32,753 nt of DNA, from NCBI GenBank assembly GCA_947177755.1, contig CAMWVV010000008.1:1-32753 (forward strand), read 5' to 3'. The notes under the pieces were generated by a model that worked only from the letters and a program-made list of their open reading frames with translations, had not been told where the DNA came from and did no database searches. Positions 1 through 7,709 of this stretch are shown here, in pieces (position 1 is the first letter of the stretch; every line of letters starts with the position of its first letter). The DNA is from an uncultured Ruminococcus sp. (GTDB taxonomy: Bacteria; Bacillota; Clostridia; Oscillospirales; Ruminococcaceae). Both the position numbers and the translations under genes were made by a program.

Positions 1-126
1 TATTAATAATCCTTTAAAATAAATTTCATTTCTGTGCATATATAAAATTAAAATACTAAAATCTTTATAGATTATAGTACAGTTGGAAAATGCTTAAATA
101 TTTACAAACAATTTGATAAACAAGCA

Positions 127-234
127 TTATTGCAAATGTTCTTTTATATAACCTAATATCCAACCATCAGCAATTCCTAATGCTATAACAATAATGGCAT
201 CTGATAAGGAAAGTAAGTAGTTTAATAATTCCAT
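127..234 (-). CDS. Small hydrophobic 35-aa protein (MELLNYLLSLSDAIIVIALGIADGWILGYIKEHLQ), not in the supplied ORF track
   Basis: Reverse-strand ATG at 234 preceded by a strong SD (AAAGGTGGTGAAACC-ATG); open to TAA at 127-129; single predicted TM segment; divergent from the XRE gene. Confidence 0.55.
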   Translation of the reverse strand: MELLNYLLSLSDAIIVIALGIADGWILGYIKEHLQ

Positions 235-262
235 GGTTTCACCACCTTTATAAAAATATAAA

Positions 263-281
263 TGTAGAGTTTATCTCTACA
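263..281. promoter_or_regulatory. Perfect inverted repeat TGTAGAG-TTTAT-CTCTACA, candidate operator of the XRE regulator
   Basis: 7-bp perfect arms, 5-nt spacer, centred in the divergent intergenic region between the 35-aa ORF and the XRE gene. Confidence 0.6.
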
Positions 282-324
282 AATTAGTATATCATTATCT
301 AAAAAAATTGTCAAGGAGGTATAT

Positions 325-546
325 ATGACATTTTCAGAAAGACTTATAGAACTTCGTAAGGAGAAAGGCTATACACAATCAATGATAGCACAAAAACTTG
401 GGATTTCCCGATATGCTGTAAGCGTAATGGAACGTGGAAAAAACAAGACTAATATTGATAAAGTATGTATTCTTGCAGATTTATTTGATGTCAGTGTTGA
501 TTATCTTATTGGTCGCACTGATGACCCGATACTGCACAGGAAATAA
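325..546 (+). CDS. XRE/Cro-cI family helix-turn-helix regulator
   Basis: SD AAGGAGG; protein MTFSERLIELRKEKGYTQSMIAQKLGISRYAVSVMERGKNKTNIDKVCILADLFDVSVDYLIGRTDD is a classic HTH_3 pattern. Confidence 0.93.
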   Translation: MTFSERLIELRKEKGYTQSMIAQKLGISRYAVSVMERGKNKTNIDKVCILADLFDVSVDYLIGRTDDPILHRK

Positions 547-550
547 ATCT

Positions 551-570
551 TTTCTTTTTCAGAAAAGTAA
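551..570 (+). repeat. 20-nt gene-end repeat TTTCTTTTTCAGAAAAGTAA, copy 1
   Basis: Identical to 7264-7283; 19 nt identical to 15365-15383; partial copy at 10201-10220. Confidence 0.6.
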
Positions 571-577
571 ATAAGTC

Positions 578-607
578 AAAAGCAAGGCGTTCGTCTTGCT
601 TTTTTAT
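578..607 (+). terminator. Intrinsic terminator-like hairpin AAAAGCAAGGC-GTTC-GTCTTGCTTTTTT
   Basis: GC-containing stem of at least 9 bp followed by a T-run, directly upstream of the transfer operon. Confidence 0.75.
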
Positions 608-630
608 TTAAAAAACAGGAGGAATTAACT

Positions 631-2583
631 ATGAATATGAGTGATGATGTAGCAGGAGCTACACTGCAAGTGAGCATGAAAGCAGCGGAAAAAGGAATAG
701 AACTGGGCAGTAAATTTGTTGATAAGGCAACTGATGATATTGCCCGACTTTTAAAGGCTCTGGGAAGATTAATCATCAGTAAAACAGATTTATCTGAAAT
801 AGGTGCAGGAAATACAAGTATCAAAAATCTTGTAAAAAATGCAAGAAAAAACGGTGATACGCTTTCGACTTCCGACAATGCTTTTTCAGAATCAGATATG
901 AAAATATTGCAGAAAAAAGCGAAACAATACGGCATACCGATTGCATTTACAGGTGACAAGGAAAATAATTATGCAAATGTCAGGACAAGTGATTTACCGA
1001 TTTTTCAGCGAATGTGTACTGATATGATGAAAGAAAAACTTGCTGAAAGACCGCAGGAACTGGGAAATTTCAAAGTCAAGGAATGGGAAGTACCATTCAT
1101 CACAAATGAGCTTAATAAATATGATTTATCTGCACAGTTTGGTAAAACCAAGAACGGTGAAAGTTTCTGCCTGTATGAAAAGGCTGACGAAAAGGCAATA
1201 ATGATTGCACGAAATGAATTTGTCAAGAAATGCGATGAACTAAAAGAAAATATGACTGTTACAAAAAATGAAAATTTTTATGTAATCAAAGATAAACATT
1301 CCGGAAAAGAGGTATCTTTTGACACAGTTCCGTCACGTGAAGAACTGTCGGAACAGATACAGAAAAACTTTGGATATGACCAGAATAAGGCTGACATAGC
1401 CTGTGCGAAATTCGGTGAAGAAAATCTGCAAGGCGAGGAAAAACAGAAGTTTTTCAGTAAAAATCCGCAGAATAAGTTTTCCAGAATTGATACAAATATC
1501 ACGATTCAGGGTGAGAGTATTTTTACAAAGGATTACACCTGTTGGCGAGTTACTCCAAAGACAGATAGCGTTCCGAGGATTGTTTTTCAGTCTGAAAACG
1601 GCAGATTTGCTGTGCTGAATCCCGAAAAACAGACAAAAAAGGATATGTATAAAACGTTGAATGAACAGCTGAACATTACTGATAAAGAGATAATGAACGC
1701 ACTTATTGATAAAGCAACAAAAGTATCAGATTACTATCAGGAACAGAACGTTAAGGAAATGAGTGATATACAGACGTTTGACGAATCAGAATTAATACTA
1801 CATCATTATGAACAGCTGCAAACTCATATAGATGAATCTAACAACGTTCATACCACTATACCGCAGACAGTTTCCAGTTTTGTTGAAAGACAGGACAAGG
1901 AGTATTTTTCTGTTGTAAGTACCATGGAGGGTAAAGAAAATATTTATAAAACAGATGGCACTGCGGAAGCAGAATATAAGCCAATATCAGACAGGCATGA
2001 ACTTATACTTTCTTTTTCAGATAAGAAAAATGCCCTGAATCAGCTTACGGAAATGTACAAAAAACAAGGTATTCCGGAAGATATTGCAAAGCAGATGTCT
2101 AAAGAAATTTTTGCAAAGGCTGAATCTCAAAGTCCGGAAAAAGTCCTACAAATAGAGGAAATCAGGGCAGAATCACAAACCGGAAAAACTGAAACAAAAG
2201 TAGTTGTGAAGTCAGGAAATCAGTCTGAAGAAATTGAAATTTCAGACCCTGAAAAAGCCATAAGTGAAATCACTGAAAAATTTGAAGTACCTGAAGCAGC
2301 AGCAATAATTGTAGTCGAAAAAGTCCAAGAAAATATCGAAAACAACGTTGAAGAAGAAAAAATTTCTGAATCAGATACAGAAGAAATACAGTCTGTAAAC
2401 GCACATGAAATTGATGATTTTCAGTATGATGAAATGGATATTCCGCCAATGCCTGACTGGATTCCCGATGATAATGATATTCCACCTGAAATGCCTGATT
2501 TCAGCGGAAATTTTGCGGATAACGTCCCTGATATTCCGGAAGCTCCTGAAATCAATATTCCGACTGGCAGAGGTGGCAGATAA
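631..2583 (+). CDS. PcfB/DUF3801-like conjugation protein with extended acidic/proline-rich C-terminus
   Basis: Immediately upstream of and overlapping virD4 (TAATG); N-terminal MSDDVAGATLQVSMKAAEKGIELGSKFVDKATDDIARLLKAL resembles DUF3801/PcfB; SD AGGAGG at 617-622. Confidence 0.7.
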   Translation: MNMSDDVAGATLQVSMKAAEKGIELGSKFVDKATDDIARLLKALGRLIISKTDLSEIGAGNTSIKNLVKNARKNGDTLSTSDNAFSESDMKILQKKAKQYGIPIAFTGDKENNYANVRTSDLPIFQRMCTDMMKEKLAERPQELGNFKVKEWEVPFITNELNKYDLSAQFGKTKNGESFCLYEKADEKAIMIARNEFVKKCDELKENMTVTKNENFYVIKDKHSGKEVSFDTVPSREELSEQIQKNFGYDQNKADIACAKFGEENLQGEEKQKFFSKNPQNKFSRIDTNITIQGESIFTKDYTCWRVTPKTDSVPRIVFQSENGRFAVLNPEKQTKKDMYKTLNEQLNITDKEIMNALIDKATKVSDYYQEQNVKEMSDIQTFDESELILHHYEQLQTHIDESNNVHTTIPQTVSSFVERQDKEYFSVVSTMEGKENIYKTDGTAEAEYKPISDRHELILSFSDKKNALNQLTEMYKKQGIPEDIAKQMSKEIFAKAESQSPEKVLQIEEIRAESQTGKTETKVVVKSGNQSEEIEISDPEKAISEITEKFEVPEAAAIIVVEKVQENIENNVEEEKISESDTEEIQSVNAHEIDDFQYDEMDIPPMPDWIPDDNDIPPEMPDFSGNFADNVPDIPEAPEINIPTGRGGR

Positions 2584-5033
2584 TGGCTAAGAAAGTCGGT
2601 GTCAGAAAAACAAGTAAATCAACACTTGTGATTTATGGAATTATAATTCTGCTGATAATTATTGTGTTCTGGTTTCTCGGAGCTTCTATGGATTTTGCAG
2701 TAAAACCAGACGGTAAAGTTGATATAAATCTGTTGGGAGACGGTTTCAACATAGTCATGAGTGACCCTGAAATATTATTTTCATCACTGAAAAATAAAGG
2801 CGGATATGCTCCGAAAATGCTATTTTTTGGCGTATGCAGTACAGGAATTTATGTACTTTACAAGTACACTGAGGATAAGAAACGTCTGCATCGCAAGGGA
2901 GTTGAACACGGTTCGGCAAAATGGGGTGACGATAAGGAAATGAAATCACTTGCTGAAAGCAAGGAAAAACCTCATGTTCAGCCGATTCTTACTTCTGATG
3001 GAAAGCGTGTTTTTGATAAAAAAGGCAACTTTGTAGGTGTTATTATCGACAACAATATTCTGCTTACAAAAGAAGTTTATCTGTCACTTAACTCAAAACA
3101 ACATCTTCTGAATCTGAATGTGCTTATCATCGGCGGTTCTGGTTCAGGTAAGACAAGATTTTTCGCAAAACCAAATATTATGCAGTTGAATACTTCATAT
3201 GTTACCACTGACCCAAAAGGCGAAATTTTGCAGTCTACTGGCAAAATGCTGACCGAAGCAGGATATGAAGTGCGTGTTCTGAATCTCATACAAATGGAAC
3301 ATTCTAACAACTATAATCCGTTTCATTATGTTTACGACTACAACGGTGATTTGTCACAGGATAACATTAAAAAAATGGTAAATGTTCTTTTCAAATCAAC
3401 AAAGGGCGACGGTGAAAAAGACGATTTCTGGAGTCAGAAAGGTCAGTCACTTCTTGAAGCAATTACATTTCTGCTTTTTGAAGAAAGTGAGTATAACGCT
3501 GAATTTGATGAAAACGGAAAAATTATTCCTGAAACAAGAGATACTTCACATCTTAATTTCTTTTCAGTCACAGAAAAAATGCGTAGACTGCAATATCCGC
3601 CACGTGGAAGTCAAGCACCTGACGGATTTTTCCTTGCAAGAAATCCTGATGAAAGTGAAGAAGATTTCCGTGCGAGGCAGTCAAAAGCATTTCTGTGTCC
3701 GCTTGATAAGGACTTCATAGAACTTGAAAAACGTAAGGGCGATACACTTGCAGGACGTTTGTACAAGGAAGTCCGCAACGCTCCGGAAGAAACGGGACAG
3801 TCATTCCTGTCAAGTGCGAACGTGAAAACTTTTATGTTCAATATGGACAACATGATGAATCTGACTTGCTGTGACAACATCAGACTTGAAACTTTGGGTG
3901 ACCGAAAAACAGCATTATTCCTGATTATTCCAGCAACTGATTCTACATATAACTTTCTTGTTGCTATGCTTTACACTCAGATGTTTGATGTTCTGGCGAA
4001 CCGTGCGAACTTCAAATATGGCGGAACACTGCCTGTTCATGTACGCTGTATTATGGACGAATTTGCGAACATTGGGCAAATTCCCGACTTTGATAAGGTA
4101 ATCGCCTTTGTTCGTTCTATGGGAATGTCACTTAATGTTATTGTTCAGAATCTTGCACAGTTAAAGGCAAGATATGAAAAAACTTGGGAAGTTATCACAG
4201 GTAACTGTGATAGTTTGCTGTTTCTTGGTGGTCAGGAGGAAAGCACTCTGAAATATATTTCCGAAGCTCTTGGTAAGGAAACAATTGACATCAGAGGATA
4301 TAACCGCACCAAAGGCAAGTCGCCCAGTACGTCCGAAAATAACAGTATTCTCGGACGTGAACTTATGCAACCAAATGAAGTTGCAACAATGCCCATCAGT
4401 GACTGTATCGTGCGGATACGTTCACATAATCCGTTTTACTGCTCCAAATATCCGATTGAAAAACACCCTAATTATAAATTTCTCGAAGATTACGACAAGG
4501 CAAATGCTTTTGATGTGAAAACTGTTCATGCCGTAACTTTACAGGAATTTACAGAAAAAAATAATAAAAAACAACCTGTTGAAATTGCAGATTCAAATTC
4601 AGAAAATCAGGAACAGGATAAGAAAATTGAAATAATTTTCAGTAAAAATGATATTCCTGAGATTGATTTTGAAACCTACGAAGAAGCTGAACTGTATGCA
4701 GAAGAAATTATCAGTGAAGCTTTTTCTGAGGAATATATTGATGATTCGCCTGAATTTGGAGAAATCTCTGAACTTGAATCATTCGATTTGGGCGAACTCA
4801 TCAGAACACAGGAGGAGGTGAATAATAATGAAGCTGATGAAGAAGTTTCTGCCATATCAGAGGAATCCAACATAGATGATACTGTTTGCTATGCAGACCC
4901 CGAAGAACTTGCTGAATCGTTTGAAGATGTAGAAAATCTGATAGAAGAAGCTTTTGCAGATACTACAGAATCATATGGTGAAGAATTTATGAGTGATTTA
5001 CTCGAAGACGATTACGGAATATTCGATGAATAA
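2583..5033 (+). CDS. virD4: VirD4/TraG-type type IV coupling ATPase
   Basis: N-terminal TM helices, Walker A-like IIGGSGSGKTRFFAKPN, TDPKGE, CIMDEFANIGQIPDF motif; long acidic C-terminal tail. Confidence 0.93.
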   Translation: MAKKVGVRKTSKSTLVIYGIIILLIIIVFWFLGASMDFAVKPDGKVDINLLGDGFNIVMSDPEILFSSLKNKGGYAPKMLFFGVCSTGIYVLYKYTEDKKRLHRKGVEHGSAKWGDDKEMKSLAESKEKPHVQPILTSDGKRVFDKKGNFVGVIIDNNILLTKEVYLSLNSKQHLLNLNVLIIGGSGSGKTRFFAKPNIMQLNTSYVTTDPKGEILQSTGKMLTEAGYEVRVLNLIQMEHSNNYNPFHYVYDYNGDLSQDNIKKMVNVLFKSTKGDGEKDDFWSQKGQSLLEAITFLLFEESEYNAEFDENGKIIPETRDTSHLNFFSVTEKMRRLQYPPRGSQAPDGFFLARNPDESEEDFRARQSKAFLCPLDKDFIELEKRKGDTLAGRLYKEVRNAPEETGQSFLSSANVKTFMFNMDNMMNLTCCDNIRLETLGDRKTALFLIIPATDSTYNFLVAMLYTQMFDVLANRANFKYGGTLPVHVRCIMDEFANIGQIPDFDKVIAFVRSMGMSLNVIVQNLAQLKARYEKTWEVITGNCDSLLFLGGQEESTLKYISEALGKETIDIRGYNRTKGKSPSTSENNSILGRELMQPNEVATMPISDCIVRIRSHNPFYCSKYPIEKHPNYKFLEDYDKANAFDVKTVHAVTLQEFTEKNNKKQPVEIADSNSENQEQDKKIEIIFSKNDIPEIDFETYEEAELYAEEIISEAFSEEYIDDSPEFGEISELESFDLGELIRTQEEVNNNEADEEVSAISEESNIDDTVCYADPEELAESFEDVENLIEEAFADTTESYGEEFMSDLLEDDYGIFDE

Positions 5034-5071
5034 TGTAATCAAAAAATTATAAGAAAAGAGGATTTTTCAAA

Positions 5072-5575
5072 ATGAAGATTTCAAAAAAGAAAACCACATT
5101 TACAAGACTTGTAACAGCCATGATTTCCACATTCATGCTTGTTATCGTTCTTTCTTTCAGTGCAGTATCCGTAATGGCTATGGCTGCTGACAGAACTCCT
5201 GAAGCAGTAACAGTTACAGAACTTCCGGCTGTCGAAGCAGAAGCAGAATTTACAGTTACTCCGCTTGATTCTCCTGAAAATATGAGCATTGAACCTGTTG
5301 TCGTACTTAATAATCAGCCAAATGTTGTCATGCTTGCCGGTGAAGGAAGTGGTTCATCATCTGCTGATGCATCTTATACCAAAGTAATCAACTTTTTCAT
5401 TACATGGATTCGCCGTATTGGTGCATTGGTTGCTCTTGTTGGTGCTGTAATGTTTGGTCTTGCAATCAAAAACAATGATGCAGACCAGAAACAGAATGGA
5501 CTTCTCACAATGGTAGCCGGATTTGTTGTTATCGCTATTACGACTGCTGTTGATATGTTTGACCTTTTCTCATAA
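5072..5575 (+). CDS. Maff2-like small membrane protein with signal peptide
   Basis: N-terminal hydrophobic signal; C-terminal VINFFITWIRRIGALVALVGAVMFGLAIKNNDADQKQNGLLTMVAGFVVIAITTA. Confidence 0.75.
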   Translation: MKISKKKTTFTRLVTAMISTFMLVIVLSFSAVSVMAMAADRTPEAVTVTELPAVEAEAEFTVTPLDSPENMSIEPVVVLNNQPNVVMLAGEGSGSSSADASYTKVINFFITWIRRIGALVALVGAVMFGLAIKNNDADQKQNGLLTMVAGFVVIAITTAVDMFDLFS

Positions 5576-5610
5576 AAAATAACACAACATATACATACCC
5601 TTAAAAATGT

Positions 5611-5642
5611 TGTCCGTTTCGGCTTTTCCGTCGGAACGGACA
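5611..5642 (+). promoter_or_regulatory. Strong intergenic hairpin TGTCCGTTTCGGC-TTTTCC-GTCGGAACGGACA between the two Maff2 genes
   Basis: 13-bp stem including G-U wobbles; followed by AGCTAAAAAAGGAGG, so no T-tract and not a classical terminator. Confidence 0.6.
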
Positions 5643-5665
5643 GCTAAAAAAGGAGGTTTTTTATA

Positions 5666-6160
5666 ATGTTTACTATGCTTGCGTCAATACTTCCAGTCCC
5701 ACCAAGCGATACTCCTGCCAATATTGCACAGAATGGACTGGACTTTTTCAGTACATGGATTGCACGTATCGGAGGATTGGTTGCATTTATCGGAGCAATA
5801 AAATTTGCACTGTCAATAAAAAGTGAAGATACAAAGGAGCAGTTACAGGCAGTTCTTGTCATGGTTTCAGGCTTTATGATTGTTTCAGCAATACGGGATT
5901 TGTCAATATTCAGCATTCCTAATATAGATCTGATTAGTCCGGAAATTGCTGCAAACCTTGAATTTCTTGCTGTATTGAATTTTATCGGAAAATGGACAAG
6001 ACGTGTCGGTGCTTTGGCATTGCTTTTAGGTGCATTAATGTTCGGATTTTCGGTCAAGGACAATAATGCAGGTGGTAAGGTCACATCACTGAAAACAATA
6101 TCAGCCGGAGGTCTTGCAATGGCAGTTTCTGCTATACTCCCGACATTTGCATATATGTAA
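5666..6160 (+). CDS. Membrane protein with two tandem Maff2-like units
   Basis: LDFFSTWIARIGGLVAFIGAIKFALSIKSEDTKEQLQAVLVMVSGFMIVSAI and LNFIGKWTRRVGALALLLGALMFGFSVKDNNAGGKVTSLKTISAGGLAMAVSAI both align with the preceding Maff2-like protein; SD AAAGGAGG. Confidence 0.7.
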   Translation: MFTMLASILPVPPSDTPANIAQNGLDFFSTWIARIGGLVAFIGAIKFALSIKSEDTKEQLQAVLVMVSGFMIVSAIRDLSIFSIPNIDLISPEIAANLEFLAVLNFIGKWTRRVGALALLLGALMFGFSVKDNNAGGKVTSLKTISAGGLAMAVSAILPTFAYM

Positions 6161-6170
6161 GGGGGATACT

Positions 6171-7262
6171 ATGAAAACTATAAATAAAAAAAAGTTTAAA
6201 GTTTGCTTTATAGCAGTTATTGTTTGCTTTTGTATGTTATTTCCAATTACTGCATTTGCTTCATTAGGAGATTATGAAATTCAGGATTTATATCAATCAA
6301 TAACTGATAATATTCGGGAAACAAATAAACTTTTAAAAAAAGCATTTGAATTTTCTCAGGTATCACCTTATGATGTTGTGAATGGTATTTCAGGAACAAC
6401 ACAGGGAAATATAGCTGTATCTATTATAAATGCATCAAAAACTATGTCTCTTACGGTGGCAACTCTTTTACTTATGGTTGATTTTTTTAAAAAATCCATA
6501 AATTTTGAATGGTCATCAAAATGGGAAAATGTACTGATTTTTCTTATAAAAATTATTGTCATAAAACAGATTGTTCAAAATGCTGATGTAATTATTGGAT
6601 ATATTTATTCTGGATTTCAGTATATCAATAATGTAGCAGTAAATACTTCTGAAAATTTTCTACCATGTGATAATAAAATCATTTATAATATTTCAGTACC
6701 ATATCGTGGAGATACACTTTTTGATTGGTGTGCAAGTCATTTATGGCACGTTGATATTCCATATACTTATAATATATCTCAGGATGCGGTTAAAATTTTC
6801 TATCCTGATGCGTTATTTCCAACATCTGGTTCATATATGATTGATGATTATATTTTTTCAATTCCAGTAGACAGACCATCTTTTACACCAATAATAGAAA
6901 GTATATTTTTACAGCCTTATTTCATTATTATGAAAGCAATAGCAATTGTAGTTTTTGTAATAGTTATAGGACGAGTATTTGAATTATCAGTATATACAAT
7001 TTTTGCACCATTACCGCTTGCAACATTTGCTTCTGATACTACTCATGATGTTGCAAAAAGTTTCATTAAAAACTATATTGCAACGGTTTTACAAATATCA
7101 GTAATCGTTGTGATGTTCATTGTATATGTTGCCATTAATAACTATTTCACAGCCAATGGATTTATAAATGTTAAGCTGATACAGCTTGTGGAACTTATTG
7201 CATTGGGACTTGGTGTTATAAAAAGTGGTGCATGGTCAAAGAAGATATGCGGTATAGGATAA
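6171..7262 (+). CDS. VirB6/TrbL-like polytopic membrane protein with signal sequence
   Basis: ATG at 6171 (GGGGG upstream) is better supported than the ORF-track start 6114; signal peptide then multiple TM helices; lies between Maff2 and PrgI genes as in Firmicutes ICEs. Confidence 0.75.
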   Translation: MKTINKKKFKVCFIAVIVCFCMLFPITAFASLGDYEIQDLYQSITDNIRETNKLLKKAFEFSQVSPYDVVNGISGTTQGNIAVSIINASKTMSLTVATLLLMVDFFKKSINFEWSSKWENVLIFLIKIIVIKQIVQNADVIIGYIYSGFQYINNVAVNTSENFLPCDNKIIYNISVPYRGDTLFDWCASHLWHVDIPYTYNISQDAVKIFYPDALFPTSGSYMIDDYIFSIPVDRPSFTPIIESIFLQPYFIIMKAIAIVVFVIVIGRVFELSVYTIFAPLPLATFASDTTHDVAKSFIKNYIATVLQISVIVVMFIVYVAINNYFTANGFINVKLIQLVELIALGLGVIKSGAWSKKICGIG

Positions 7263-7263
7263 A

Positions 7264-7283
7264 TTTCTTTTTCAGAAAAGTAA
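7264..7283 (+). repeat. 20-nt gene-end repeat, copy 2
   Basis: TTTCTTTTTCAGAAAAGTAA, 1 nt after the VirB6-like stop. Confidence 0.6.
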
Positions 7284-7301
7284 CAGATTGGAGTTTTTTA
7301 T

Positions 7302-7694
7302 ATGATTGAAGTCAAGATTCCAAAAGAAATACAGGATTACAAAAGCAAACTCGTTTTTGGTCTGACAACACGTCAGATTATCGCAATTGCCGGAGCATTA
7401 GCAGTTGGTGTACCTTTGGGTGTTCTTGGATATGGTCGTATTTCTGGAGATACATTGTCATGGATGGTTATACTGTCTGTTGTTCCGTTTGCTGGATGGG
7501 GATGGTTTACATTCAAAGATATGCGTTTTGAAGTTTTTATGAAGTCTTTTTTATCAATGAATTTTCTACCACAAAGGCGTGTTTATGAAGATACGGATAT
7601 TAATATATTTCATTCTCTGAGAGAAGAAATAATTGAAAATAATATTATAAATCAGCGAATTGAAAACGGTGACTATGAGTTTGATGATGAATAA
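7302..7694 (+). CDS. PrgI-family conjugal transfer protein (VirB3-like position)
   Basis: MIEVKIPKEIQDYKSKLVFGLTTRQIIAIAGALAVGVPLGVLGYG pattern, directly upstream of virB4. Confidence 0.88.
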   Translation: MIEVKIPKEIQDYKSKLVFGLTTRQIIAIAGALAVGVPLGVLGYGRISGDTLSWMVILSVVPFAGWGWFTFKDMRFEVFMKSFLSMNFLPQRRVYEDTDINIFHSLREEIIENNIINQRIENGDYEFDDE

Positions 7695-7709
7695 AAGGAG
7701 GTAATAGCG

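Noticed and set aside
576-959. 127-aa minus-strand ORF
   Set aside because: Antisense to the PcfB-like CDS and ends within the terminator; no RBS or domain signal.
1981-2040. Additional CTTTTTCAG-like strings inside CDSs (e.g. near 2010, 12506, 26784)
   Set aside because: These encode common F-S-E/D-K residues in AT-rich codons and are only partial matches, so not counted as copies of the gene-end repeat.
3382-3720. 112-aa alternative-frame ORF inside virD4
   Set aside because: Unlike 20190-20780, the main frame here is conserved motor-domain sequence and the alternative product is K/F/L-biased without a family pattern.
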